From positions 2,084,001 through 2,148,000 of the forward strand of contig WOAB01000211.1 of NCBI GenBank assembly GCA_027886185.1: a DNA stretch of 64,000 nt, given 5' to 3'. The position numbers and the translations under genes were made by a program. The notes under the pieces were generated by a model. That model made no database searches and was not told the origin of the DNA. It saw only the letters and a list, made by a program, of their open reading frames with translations. This DNA is from Rheum nobile. Taxonomy: Eukaryota > Streptophyta > Magnoliopsida > Caryophyllales > Polygonaceae. Every line of letters starts with the position of its first letter. Within the stretch, counting starts at the first letter, position 1. Below, in pieces: positions 42,972 through 55,374 of this stretch.

Positions 42972-43991
42972 TGTAGGATCGTGATTGTTAGTTTAGAACA
43001 AGGGAACTAAGAATACTGATATTCAGTTCCCTTCGCAGCGAAAATAAACAATCAAATGTAAATGAACAAGTTCCTTATAGTAGAAACCTTTGATTGTCAA
43101 CTAGCAATCTAAGATAAAAACAACTACCTTTCTTTCGAAATGATTTCAAGGTCTACTTCTTAATTTCTTATCACTTTGGTTACAAGTTACTTCTAGGAAC
43201 AAAACACACAGTTCCTTTGCCTTACACACAGTTAGACAATCCTAGATAAACTTAACACAAAGTAGAATCAATTCAAGAAGCAGTCCTAAGCACTAAGGAA
43301 CTGACACACTTACAGTCACAGTCACAGGAACTAGCACACAGCTCTCAAGTTTCTTGACTGATTCCTCTTGATCTTGGTTTGAGTTGATGATCTTGTTGAG
43401 AGTTCACACTTTGATGTTTTCTATGAAGTGTGATTCTTGTTGTAGTGCTTGAAGATAACAATGAAGCTTGTCTTCCTTATATAGTGTATTCTCGAGGTTA
43501 AGTCTTCTCTTGGTTCCCACAGAACAAGCTTAACCTAGGTTGTGTGGTGATCCTTAATTCAAGCTGACTTAATCATGTACCAACAACCTAGGCAAACTCA
43601 AAATACACATTGGTTGGTCAAAGGCTTTAGAAGAATTTGTCATGTCGCTTTCACCAACCTTTGTACGAGGTTCAACAACATAGACAACTTCAGAGTTTCC
43701 TTTGGATGGTGACATGCTTTAGAGGCGTTTGTCATGTCGCTTTCACCAACCTTTGTCCGAGGTTCAGTGTTCACAACTTTATCGGGAAAAGCAAAGTCAC
43801 GTGTTGTACTTATGGGTTCCTTTGGTTTTCTTGTTTGGCTTTCATGGTTTCAGTAACTTGTCCTGTGGTTCCTTTAAGCACATCTTTGAGATAAAACATT
43901 AGTATCAAAGTATTTGTCATCTTCAAAAGTAAAGAAACTGAGAAAATGAACTCTCATGGAAACTGAGGTTCCAGAGTTTCATTTCCTAACA
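42972..43991 (-). mobile_element. Solo LTR, 1020 bp
   Basis: Starts TGTAGGATCG and ends ATTTCCTAACA (imperfect terminal inverted repeat TGTTAGGA/TGTAGGA). Perfect 5-bp duplication ATAAT (42967-42971, 43992-43996). No internal domain or second LTR. A minus-strand CTATATAAGGAAGACAAGC resembles an LTR TATA region, giving the orientation. Contains a duplicated TTTGTCATGTCGCTTTCACC block (about 43635 and 43731). Confidence 0.85.
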
Positions 43992-46001
43992 ATAATTCTA
44001 AACACAACATCTCAATCTACATTATATGTGACACGTTTTACTGGTTTGCTCTAAGAACATACTGTACAATCTATATATATATATTAAAGTAAATGAATTT
44101 AGAGCTACTCTATTGATTCTGGACCCACAAATTCTATGTGTCAATTTGTGATTAATTCACTTTTTTTATTAACAATTTTATTCAATTTAAATCACAATAT
44201 CTAATCACAACTAACTTTAAATATTTACAAATTAAATCACAATATCTAATTACAACTAACTTCAAATATATAAAAACTATATACAACCTTCTTATAAAAT
44301 TTGATTTCTACAAATTACACATACAATAAGCTTATAATATATGTCAAAATAATATATGATAGATTTCCTACTAAGCTTGTATATAAAATACATCTTATAT
44401 TCATTTATGTAATTAGAACTATTATTTTCATGAGTTTGCATATATAATTTGACCTATATAAATTTATGGGCCAAAATCATACAATATATACAATTTCCAA
44501 TTTATAGTACATGTGCTTTTATAATCTATCTATAATTTATTAAAGCAAAGGAATTGAGAAATAGCTTTGTATGAATTACTTTTTCTACGTTCAATAGTCA
44601 TATTGCAAGTGTATCGTCATACTCTTTATCCATGAAATTTTAAAATATCTAATTATACAATCACTATATTAATAAAAAACAGTTCTATTCTTTTTGTAGT
44701 TGACAAATGTTTTACAATTAATCCTAAATTTCAAGAATATTGTAGATATGGATGAATGTTACAATAATTCATGGAAATAATGAGAAAGTGAGTTTGATTG
44801 TCAAAAATAAATATTAAGTGTGATTTTAAATTCAGATTCAAATAGCCATTCATATGATTGATTTTGAACTAGGAAATTCATTCTTTTTTGCATTTTGATT
44901 CCTTTTAACTAATTGTTGATAATTGGATCTTTAACCATCTATTAAAATAATTAGTTATGATTGAATTAAAAGTAAAATATACATTTAATATTATAATATT
45001 CTAAATACACTCATGATAATTAAGCAATATTTTAATAATTTGAACTTTATAATCAAATTTAATGATTTCAATTAAGAAGAAATTCAATCTCACTTGAATT
45101 AACCACTAATTTTTAAAGTAAAAAAAAATATTTTTCACCACCGTTAATATAATTATCTATATCTGTACATATACACTATCAGAGAAATTTTCCGCATGTG
45201 TGTCGATCTCTTATTCATTGGTCTACATATATACCTCTAGACGATCCAACATCTTCAAACCTTAATGGATCCGTTATATTATAGATATACTCTTTAAAAA
45301 AAAATTGGAACAAAAAGTATTTATAAGAAAATGTCATCACTGTAACACTATTTCAACTCTTTTTTATTTTTATTTTTATTAAATCAATTAATTATAAATC
45401 CAACCTGAATCTATAATTTTTATAATTACAAAAAAAATATTTTAAGTTGTACGTATTACCAAAATACTTTTTTCTTCTTTTATTTAAATCAGTTTTGTTG
45501 TTTAGATTATATAAATCTATGAATTTAATATATTAAGTTACTTTTTTTTACAAATATGCACTCAAATGTTATTAACAATATGTAATAAATATTAGGTTAA
45601 TCATTTCATTTTCCAAAAATTTACTAACGTAATTGAATATATGTCTAAATTTGGCTTATAAACTATGATGACATTTTTTGTTATTGTTGTCTCTCTATAG
45701 TATGACATTTTTATAAATATTGATTTATGAAAAACATTAGTTCCACGAAGCTTATTCGACTTCGAAAATTCACATTCATATTTTTAGAAACACTCAATAA
45801 ATTTAATCTCGTGCTTGGCATGTGCATTGAACTAGTTTCATTAAAACATACAAGAAAATTGTTGTCTAATGATTATTATTACTTAACCTTTTTTTATCAT
45901 GTCATACGTCTTAAGTTTCTTACACTTACCACACTGACACCAGCTTATCATGAACCCATTCTTTATTTACAAAATGATAGTTTCACATGAAGGTTGGATA
46001 T
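43992..46001. other. AT-rich spacer with Helitron-like 5' ends
   Basis: TCTATATATATATATTAAAG at 44070 and TCTATCTATAATTTATTAAA at 44525, each preceded by A, resemble plant Helitron 5' termini. No matching hairpin plus CTRR end was found. The rest is AT-rich with no gene. Confidence 0.35.
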
Positions 46002-46857
46002 TAGAATACACGAGGGGCCCATAGACCTCATTTCTGGACTGAAATTGCATTCATGAAACATAATAACCAATTAGACATGTTATGTCTAGTAGAAAGAAAA
46101 ACAAACTATATACCTAACTCTATATTTTTCAATAAAATTGGTTTTAGATCTACTGTTATATCCCTTGCCTAAGGTACCAAAGGTGGAATTTGGTTGTTAC
46201 TAAATGATTCCCCATTTTTATCTTCTACCACTATGGTATACAATGATTCCAATTTTATACTTTTACAAATCCAGCATACTACCTCAACATTCCTTATGAT
46301 TTTTTCATATGATCCAAGCCGCGAAGAACTTAAAATTGATTACTGGCATAAAATTGGAGAATAAACTTCCTCTAATTATTATGGGAGACCTAAATGATAT
46401 CCTTATTCCCCCAGACAAATTGGGGGGAGCGCCAATTAATCAATCAAGATTTTGTAGACTAATTAATTCCATAACAGACTTTGGCCTCATTGACACTAAT
46501 ATCTCAGGTTTCCCGTTTACTTGGCATAAATATGCAACCACAAATGACACGATATATGAACGACTAGATCGTGTTATCATTCACCTTGTTTTCACACAAA
46601 CACACTATTCTATTATTGTCAAACATCATCCTATCACTAAATCATTGCCTTATTACTTTCTCCTTAGGTCACTCCAAGCCTTTTTTGAAAATACCTGTTC
46701 AGATTTGAATATGTTTGGACACTTAATCCCAGCTATAAATCTCTTGTCCAAAAAGTATGGAAGTACAATCATAAAGGCTTCTTCATGTTTAAACTTTATA
46801 CGAAACAAGAACTATAAAAATCCTACTCAAAATCCCGGGCCAAATCAAAATCCATAA
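46002..46857 (+). pseudogene. LINE endonuclease domain remnant
   Basis: A TAG replaces the usual first Trp before NTRGAHRPHFWTEIAF and LDMLCLVERKTN (WNxRG and ETK motifs of AP-type endonucleases). After a frame change, LPLIIMGDLNDILIP, SGFPFTWHKYAT, YERLDRVI and KHHPITKSLP give the GDLN, FTW, LDR and SDHxP positions. The final SDH motif is altered to KHH. Confidence 0.8.
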
Positions 46858-47032
46858 TAATTTTGAGCAACTTAAATATGCTAAGTCTAAGCTTCTAGAA
46901 TTACAAACTTCATTACTACAGTCCAATTTTAACAATAATCTTTCTCTCAAATACGCACGTCACCTTCTTCGATACAATAAACTCCTGGAATTTCAACATA
47001 TCTTTTGGAAACAACGAGCAAAAACTATTCAT

Positions 47033-48400
47033 TTGACAAACACAAACAAAAATACAAAATATTTTCAAACTACGGCAAAAGTTAAAACATACACACAAAA
47101 TATCTCCTCTTTTCAAATCCATGACAAATGCATTTTTCTAGATCATAATCATATACAGGATGCTATCTCTCACGAATTAAAATCTCATTTTACACCTAAT
47201 ACATCCAATCATACTTCCTTTGATGACTTTAATATTATTCCTCAAATCATTACTCATCAAGACAACCAAAATCTTATGTCATCACCCTCTCCTTTCGAAA
47301 TTAGAAAGATTGTCTTTTATTTACCATTAAACAAAACCCTAGATCTTGATGGCTACCCCGCTGAATTTTATCAAACTTAATGGTTATTTGTCGGTAAATA
47401 TTTTACCTATTCTATTCAAGCATTTTTTCACTCCAGACAAACTCTTAAAGAATATGCTCATTCTTTTATTACCCTTATTCCCAAAACTGACAATCCTATT
47501 ACAATTAATCACTATCATCATATCAATTTATGAAATACAACTTACAAGATTATCACAAAAATAATGGCTAGTAGACTAAAAGCTTGCTACCCCGTCTGAT
47601 TAGTCCGTATCAGGGCAATATCTTACTAGCCCGTGAAATCTTTCATTCTTTTCATGCAAAAAAGAAAGGTAAAAAGGGTTGGATGACCCTTAAACTAGAT
47701 ATAAAAAAGGCCTATAACAAATTAAATTGGATTTTCATCAACCACATCTTACTTAAATTTGGTTTTTCTATCTCTTGGGTACAACTAGTAATGACTTGTA
47801 TCACCTCTACTTCATTCTCAGTTCTCGTTAACAATGAACTTGGACTCGTTTTCACTCCGTCTTGCGGTCTTTGCCAAGGCGACCCTATTGCACCCTTCAT
47901 CTTTATTATATCCATGGAATATTTATCACAAACCCTTACGTATGAATCGCAACAACCAAACAACAAAGTTGGAATACAACTTACTAGAAACGATACATGT
48001 ATCCCGTTTCTCACATTTTTAGACGACACTCTTATCCTCACAAACGCATCCCAAACCAACATGACATATATCAAAGGTATTCTTGATAATTTCACTCGTA
48101 CATCCGGTCTAGCTATTAATTTTCACAAAAGTTCATTTCAAACATCATCTAATATATCCTCCCAATAAACTGTCTCTTTGGCATTTGTCTTAAATATTCA
48201 AGTTACACGATCTATGGAAAAATACCTTGGTATCCCAATTGTTCGAGGACGTGTTAAAAAGGAAAATTTTGATTATTCTCTTATAAGCCTTAAGAAACAA
48301 CTATCAAAATGGAAAACCAACTCACTTTCTCAAGCTGGTCGTTAGATTCTTATCCAATCAAATTTACTTCCGAAAGTAACTTACTTAATGCAAAGCTTCT
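47033..48400 (+). pseudogene. LINE reverse transcriptase remnant
   Basis: Frames carry KTLDLDGYPAEFYQ (K..GPDG motif), LISPYQGNILLAREIFHS, GWMTLKLDIKKAYNKLNW (block A Asp), PSCGLCQGDPIAPFIFII (GxxQGDPLSP) and FLTFLDDTLILTN (FADD box as FLDD). Later RSMEKYLGIPIVRGR. Interrupted by stops at several places. Typical of plant L1-type RT. Confidence 0.88.
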
Positions 48401-49147
48401 TGTTGCTCTTTGCCGTTTGCAAAGATATTGACAAAATTAATAAAGGTTTTTTAGAATAAATCCAATCCTAAGTATCACTCTCTTATTAGTTGATACACTA
48501 TTTGCCAACCAAAATCTTCTAGGGGTCGTGGCCTTCATACAACTGCTAATATAAATAAATCACTACAAATGAAATTACTCTGAAAAAATCTTGTTGAACT
48601 GATAGTATAGGGGTTCGTCTTATTACTGAAAAGTACCTCAGATCCTCTAACTTGTTTTCTTACAAAAGGAAAGCCAAACAATCATGGCGATTCTCTAGAC
48701 TCCTTCATCTTCATGACATATTTAAAAAAAAGGTCTTAGCTAGGAAGTTGGTAATGGTAAAACCATTAAATTCTAGATTGATCCATGAATTCCAGAATGT
48801 GACCTTCTCCCTTACTTTGACAATACTACCAATCTTACTTTAACAATTTCTCATTTCATTACCCCAAACCACCAATTGGATTTAAATCGTCTCCAACATC
48901 TCTTACTGCCTTTTGTTATCTCAAAAATATTACAAATTCATATCCCCACATCCCTTGCAGAAGACCGGATTATCTAGAGACTTTCCTCTAATGGAAAATT
49001 TTCATTAAAATCGACACGATCCATTACTCAAGCAATTTCGGTAACTTCACATGCTAAATCCTATTCTTGGATTTGGAAATTGAAAATTCCACCAAAATAC
49101 AACATTTCGTTTGGAAATCGGTGTCTAACGCTCTCCCAACTACATAA
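48401..49147 (+). pseudogene. LINE 3' RT/thumb to zinc-binding region, decayed
   Basis: Short homologous runs only (for example SYSWIWKLKIPPKYN near 49061, the start of the zf-RVT region), with stops and shifts between them. Confidence 0.6.
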
Positions 49148-50613
49148 TGATGATAACACCTAATTTATACATAATTTAGGGGTCTAGTTGCATCTTAGAT
49201 TAAGTCATTTTCATGCATAATTTATATATTTTATAATTAGTTTGGCTTTATTTTGCATTCGGAGTCTACACAGGTGCTTTTATATATTTCAGGTATTTTT
49301 GGTCCAGCTTGAACGTGATACAAGATTGTTATTGAAGACGCAATACAAATGAATCACTAGCGGAAATTACAAGGCCAAGTTTCAGAATTATTCGAAGGCC
49401 CACATCAATCTCGGCCTAAAGGAAAAGCGGCCCAGTATAGATAAGAGGATGTTGTGAATTGCAGTTTGAAGGGGAATTTTCTGAAGGATGGCGGCTACAG
49501 ACTAAAGGGACGAGAGTATATATATATATATATTTTTTTTTTGTTAGGCCAAGGGGGGAGATCAGTTAGAGATTTACTTAGTTTTAGTATTACTTAGTTT
49601 TAGAATTAGGTTAAATTTAGTTTTATTTTGAGATTGGCAGCCGACTGGGCATACTTCAAGAAGGAATTTTGGTGCCTTTGCACAATTGAGATATAGTATT
49701 ATTGTTCTAGTCTTTGTCAACTTGAATTATTTCGTCACCGAGACTAAGTTTTCTTATCTCCTGTTTTTATTGAATAATTCATATATGTTGATGATTAGTT
49801 TAAATCTTTTGAATATTTCTTCAATCATGCTTAGCTAAATTCATAGTTCTAAGGTTGGGGTGACCCCGATAGTGTGTGTATAAATATAATTATTTCTTTG
49901 CATGAATTGAAATAATATTTGATTCATTCCTAGTGTGCTTAATGCCCATAGTAGCCTATGCGAATTGGATCCTATTAGGATTTGAGACTGAGAGGTGATA
50001 ACGTTAATAGGTAGTCATATAGGGTTTCAGACCGAGATGTAATAACTTCTATTGGATTCCTAGGAATTGAACCTGAATGTTATTTATGCGACAATAACTT
50101 AATTACTTTTGAGGATTAATAGGCTATCATAGATGTTGTAGGTTTGTCTGGACTTAGCGGGACGCAACAACGAATGTTATTTTAGTATATTCCTAGACTC
50201 TAAGTGCTTAAAGGGTTTGATGAAGATTAGCTCCACGCGACAACGATTGTTAGTTAAATTCAGACACATTTACTATCATCTGACAAGAGTTAGTAGATTA
50301 CCTTAGATAACTTACCTTTAAATAATTTGTACTAGATTCAAGTGAAATGTGATTTTATTTACTGAAGCATTGTTGTGGTGATCCTTAACGTTAGACACAT
50401 TTATCCCATTGCTTTTATCGTTTTTATTTGTTATTATTAAATCTTAATTAATGAATTTCTCAATTCCATGTTTTTTATGGCGTAGTTTACTAGTAGAGTT
50501 TCAATTGATATTATATTGGTCTCTGTGGGAACGACACTTGACTACTATAACCTATCCCGTACACTTGCGGGAAGGTTTTAGTCACATCTAATGGTTAAAT
50601 TGACATTTCTCAA
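49148..50613 (+). mobile_element. LTR-like insertion within the LINE (probable solo LTR)
   Basis: Starts TGATAACACCTAATTTATAC. Its end is uncertain, with CA endings near 50597 or 50613. Near the end is the GGGAACGACACTTGACTAC...GTACACTTGCGGGAAGG pattern common at the 3' end of plant gypsy LTRs. LINE homology resumes at about 50620. No clean target duplication was found. Confidence 0.6.
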
Positions 50614-50619
50614 AAGTTC

Positions 50620-51560
50620 TATCTGTTTGCAGCCTCTACAACTTGGATAATGAAGATCTCTATCACTTATTCTTTACTTGTACCTTCACACATCACATGA
50701 TCACTAATTTAGAAAATAAACTAAATTCTTCTTTTTCTCTACAATTGATGTCATACTTCTTCTTTAATTTAGAATTTTTTAGAACATCGAACAAGTCACC
50801 TATACCACTGTTCTTCTTATGGTTGACAATGGAATTACCGTAATACTTTAATTTTCCGAAGCAATGATTCTAACCAAAGAATATCACCTTCAGATCAAGC
50901 TTACTTTCAATTTCAAAACTAGATCAGTTAGAAATTGCTCTCGTCCTATTCCTCATCTTCCACCTATGAAACGTAGCAGAAAACGTATCACCAATAGGAC
51001 TTGGAAAAAGCCCATGGATGATTGGGTTAAAATTAAATTTTGATGGCTCTAAGAAATTTGATAATACTTCACACATTGGATACTTACTTCATAACAATAT
51101 TAGAAGTATTCTTTCCATTCATCAAGAATGCATACCGTACATGACTGTTCTTCGATTTGAAGCTTATACAACACTTTTTGGCATTCGCAAAGCTGTGAAT
51201 ATACAGATTAAACATCTAATTATAGAAGTTGATAATTTGGTCGTCATCAATTCAATTCGAGGCACTTGGAAAATTCCTTGGGAAATACATTCCATTATAG
51301 TAGACATTACTATGTTACTAGCTTCCTTTGATGACGTACATGTTCGTTATTGCTTTAGAGAAGCCAATCACATAGTTGACTACCTTGCTACTCATAACAT
51401 TCCACCATCTTCTTTTCATAGAATTCAACGACTTCTTTCTCTAACATCTACAATAGCTGGACAAGATCTGTCTACTACTAGATATGAGTTCGTCAGCCTA
51501 AATTTTTTTGTGATAATTTCTGTAAAAGGTTTGTATAGATCATCAAATGCGATGACATAG
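50620..51560 (+). pseudogene. LINE zinc-binding end and RNase H domain
   Basis: NEDLYHLFFTCTFTHHMI is the zf-RVT C..H region. An open frame at 51018-51560 gives LKLNFDGSKKF (first Asp), LRFEAYTTLFGIRKAVNIQI (Glu), IIEVDNLVVINSI (Asp) and VRYCFREANHIVDYLATH, an RVT_3 RNase H with its catalytic acidic residues still visible. Confidence 0.85.
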
Positions 51561-51639
51561 GGCAACCTTTCTAATTGGAAGGGGTCTAAGTGTTTACCTT
51601 GTATAAAAAAAAAGAAAAAAAGAAATGAATATGAGTGAA

Positions 51640-51885
51640 ATTAGGATATCAGATATAGATATAAGTATTAGTAATATATTTGATATAATAATTTTGTGGG
51701 AGATATCAAAATAGCACTCTGATATTACTTTAATGTCACTGATATTAATATCCACATATACTAAACAACATTATCAGTTTGATATTGATATCAGGATATA
51801 CCAAACACAAATATAAATACGACTGATATCTCATACTCATATCTGATATTCTGATATCAATACCAAATGGGCCCTTTATGTCTTT
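51640..51885. repeat. GATATC-rich MITE-like element
   Basis: AGGATATCAGATAT near 51643 and ATATCTGATATTCTGATATC near 51838 are inverted relatives. The right side ends AATACCAAATGGGCCC, a common plant MITE terminus. Just after the LINE tail. Confidence 0.45.
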
Positions 51886-52490
51886 TCTTCCTTTACAATA
51901 GCACCCAAGTTCAAAGAAGGCAAAATATACATTCATTTCTCTAAATCTATTATGGCAAATGATGATGATTTCTTTTATTTTATGAGTATGTAGGATCACA
52001 AATGGAGGTTTAGTCATGAGGTAAGAATTTTATTTGCATGTATGGGTATAAGTTATGACTTTAAGTTTTACCTTATTTGCAAATACACGTACTTAAGAAT
52101 TGTAGGTTTATTTGCAGAATTTCAAAGCTCAAAGCTTAATTCTTCTTATATGTAGTTGTAGCAACAAAATTGTGTTTTGAAATTGTTGTAGAAAAAGTTT
52201 ATGTTTTAAATAATCCAAGAACATTAAGATTATAGGTCTCTGAATATAGTTTCAATCTAGTTCTCCTGATGTATGGGGATGAAGTCCTCTGAATCAGATC
52301 ACAAAGCAAAATGATATCGAAGTCTCTTATGGCCAAGAAGTCAAGAGTTACATTCCCTGAAGCCATGAAAAGTCATGAAAGAGTCAAAGTAATTTAACAG
52401 GGAATTATATCAAGAATGATAGTCCGCATTTTTTCATTGGAATTTCCAAATCCTTTTAACACTACTGATAAGTGTAAGTTTATCACCTTC
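51886..52490. other. AT-rich spacer
   Basis: No ORF, repeat or transposon end was recognised. Confidence 0.5.
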
Positions 52491-53310
52491 GATAACTAAT
52501 TTCTTAATCTTTAATCAGACAGCTAGCCGTAGACCTTCAAGAAGAGCATAAGCCTCAGTTTAAAGGATAGATGTATTAGGGATATGTTTTTTTATCAGAG
52601 AATTAGTATATTAGAATTTGAGTCTCTTAGGATAAACCCAATATGGGATGTTTGATCCAATTTCTATGATCATCAAAGTTTAGTTTAACCCAATTTTTCT
52701 GAGGTTTAATCTATATAGTAGTATGCCTTTTATTCTTCCTTTTTAGGTACATTGGAATTTAAAATGGTGACATTTCATTCGTGAAATTGTAGGAAAGAAG
52801 TATTAGAAGGTGTGCCAAATTCATGCATCAGAGAGTCTCAAAATAATGTTTGGTTTTGATGTTTCAAAATATTCCATCAAGAAAAGAAACAAATGTCATG
52901 ACTTATGTTATTAGAGATAAAAATTTATAAATTTGTGATAAAGTCTCTCGAGTCATCAATTGAAGTTGGTATTTAATTCATGTCCAATATTATTTAGCAC
53001 TCTATGAGTGAAATTGCAAATAACAAAACAAGTATTTAGTGTCTTTGTCTTTTTCCTTGCAAAGAAAACATTGAGAAATAACCCTATGATAAAAACTATT
53101 CAACCTGTCTGTGGTAGAGAGGCATTTATAACAAGCTTTCCAAAGGAAGTTTTGAATCTTAGGCAAGAGTTTCTTCTTCCAGATCCATGAGAAGTAATCA
53201 TTATTATTGTCTGATTCCACATCAAATAGCTTAGCATTAGATTTAACTAAAAAATCACCATCACAAGCAGGAAACTTGATGTGATCATGGGGACCTTTCA
53301 AAGGCAATTC
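52491..53310 (-). pseudogene. Second LINE fragment: zf-RVT and RNase H, reverse orientation
   Basis: Minus frame 53307-53002 contains YFSWIWKKKLLPKIQNFLWK and CLSTTDRLNSFYHRVI..CFLC, a zf-RVT domain. Further left VKLNFDDHRNWIKHPILGLS and EAYALLEGLRLAV are RNase H pieces. It comes from a LINE lineage different from the plus-strand copy. Confidence 0.78.
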
Positions 53311-54370
53311 TGAAAGAAGAAGTCATGGGAACTCATGATGATAACATGACTTGTGCGAGTCCTCATTTTTTCATTGAGATGCCAAGATTTAGAGATCACA
53401 CGTCATCGAATGTTGCTAATGTTGGATACTGAGCTCGACATTCGTAACTATGTCATGTCGGGTCATCCATCTCGGAAATGGGTCAACCCATTTATGCTCA
53501 TCTTATTTATTCCTAAAATATTGAGGTTCAAGTATATGAAGCCTGAAGAGAACCAAATTCCCAACGCCTAATCTCAAAGCCGCTCGTAGCACCCCATGTT
53601 GCTCATGCAACGCGCATACAAATAACCCACTCGACGTTACCTTTCCTTTTGGTTACAACACTCAACCCGATCTAAATGCTTCAAATCTGACCCCCAACAT
53701 GGTGTTTTGACCTCAAGTGTGCCCATGAAAAGTCACTTTCGTGCGGTGACTTTGTTCCAAGCTCACTCGAGTTATAGGCTGTTGCGTGCATAAAGGAATG
53801 GTTCGTGTGATCCTCCTCAAAATGAAGCCTAATTAATCTCATGAACCCTTATGTATTTTATAAATATCCTAAGGTGTTTTCCAAGTGTTTTATTACTTCA
53901 GCAACACCAAGGGTCTCCACTGTTGGAGAGGAGTGTCTCTTCGTGATGAACCACAATGGACGCCGTCTTCAACACCAAAGGAATGATTGAAGCAACACCA
54001 CGAATATGAGAACAACGATCAAATCAATGGCTTGGATAATAGATTGAATCGCGTTTAATACGCTTTCCGAATATCGTATTTCGACCCTCATACCTCTCCT
54101 CCAAAGGGTTAAACGAAATCGACATGGGGATAAGACAACCAATCCGATCTTGTTCTAGGCTCCTTGAATCAAGATCGAACACTTGGAGATATTTGTGTTT
54201 ATGTATTTTCGACTTAGATTCCTTAGAATCGATTGATCAAATTCGTAGACCCTTGCCAACATCCATGAGACCCTATCAATAGAGTATGAGATGTTCCATA
54301 CATCTTGGGGAAAAGAAATAAACCCTTGAAGACGGTTAAAACCGTTCAAAATTGCACAACCGCACAAGAG
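53311..54370. other. Unassigned spacer
   Basis: Short ORFs without homology I recognise. It might be part of an LTR of RT4, whose primer site lies at 55218, but no LTR start was found. Confidence 0.35.
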
Positions 54371-54640
54371 CACTTTATAACCCGGATGTTCTCCGCCCGG
54401 GCTATATCTGAAGCAGTTATTTACAACACAGGTTTAATAACCCGGTTGTAACACACCCGGGTTATAAACCTCAGCTTTCTTCAGCGCGCGAATTTAACAC
54501 GGACAAGCATGTCCGGGTTATATACCCTGCTTTACCATGTTATCTTATATTGATTAACATGTACATAACTTTTCCAACCCGAGTAATTCTTCGGATCACA
54601 TGCTCCAAACTCTACACTCCAAAATATAAACCCGGAATCA
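54371..54640. repeat. ACCCGG subterminal-type repeats, possible CACTA-like end
   Basis: CACTTTATAACCCGGATG at 54371 is followed by CGCCCGGGCTATA, ATAACCCGGTTG, CACCCGGGTTATAA and GTCCGGGTTATA. They resemble the subterminal words of CACTA-C, but no opposite end was found. Confidence 0.4.
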
Positions 54641-55217
54641 AAGTTCGTTTACATGGGTGTGCACTCCACAAACTCCTTACCCACGTTCTATCGACTCGAT
54701 ATCCGTTGGCAACGTGAGAGTCCCGATAATACTAAAACGAACGTCGATTTACTAAAATCATCAACATCCATCGGCTTTAATGTGCGTCATGTGAAGAGTT
54801 TCTTTCTTACGTTTTTGCTTGTCTTCTTAATCATTTATCTTGCCAATTGTTTAGGCACCTTTTATTGATAAAAAAAAATAGACAACTCTTGTTAAACTTG
54901 TTATTGGAGAGATTCCAAAACAATCATCCTTTCATGAGTTTATCGAAAGATTTGTCTCTTTGCCTTAGGTGCGTTTGTCCTCTAGCAATTTGACGCAATT
55001 GCTCATATTTACAAATTGAGTTTATTCACTTATTATTGTTCACTTATCCCATTAAAAATCCAGAAAAGAAAAACCCCAAAAAATTTGGTTCAAATCGATC
55101 ACCAAATTCAGTCCAAAATCTGCCCGATAGAAGATCTCGTTCTCATCCGGTTCAAGCATAACTTGGAGGACGACTTCACCTTGATATTGAGTGCATTTCA
55201 AGGTTCGGAATAAATCA
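54641..55217 (+). other. Possible 5' LTR end of RT4
   Basis: Sequence directly before a tRNA-iMet-like primer site, ending GGAATAAATCA. The LTR start is not identified, and no second LTR is in the window. Confidence 0.3.
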
Positions 55218-55230
55218 TTTGATATCAGAG
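55218..55230 (+). promoter_or_regulatory. RT4 primer binding site (tRNA-iMet-like)
   Basis: TTTGATATCAGAG, close to TTGGTATCAGAGC, on the plus strand. Confidence 0.5.
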
Positions 55231-55374
55231 TAACCTTCAAGATAAGTTACTTAAGCCAAATGGGTACGAATTGCCTCCTTTTCGGTTGTGTTCTTGCTCG
55301 AAAGTCTAGCCTTGCTAGCCTTGGATTTTATGATTTTCTTGCTGAGAATTTTTGGAGTTCTTGCTGGAATTTAT

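Larger units (their letters stand above)
46002..51626 (+). mobile_element. LINE (L1-type, RNase H-bearing), 5'-incomplete and broken
   Basis: Plus strand: endonuclease, reverse transcriptase, zf-RVT and RNase H parts in order, ending in an A-rich tail (51605-51626, TATAAAAAAAAAGAAAA). ORF1 is not found upstream. An LTR-like insert (about 49148-50613) splits the zinc-binding region. Many stops and frameshifts. Confidence 0.88.

Noticed and set aside
44070..46001. A complete Helitron
   Set aside because: Only 5'-like TCTATATATA ends were seen; no hairpin plus CTRR terminus or Rep/helicase sequence could be paired with them.
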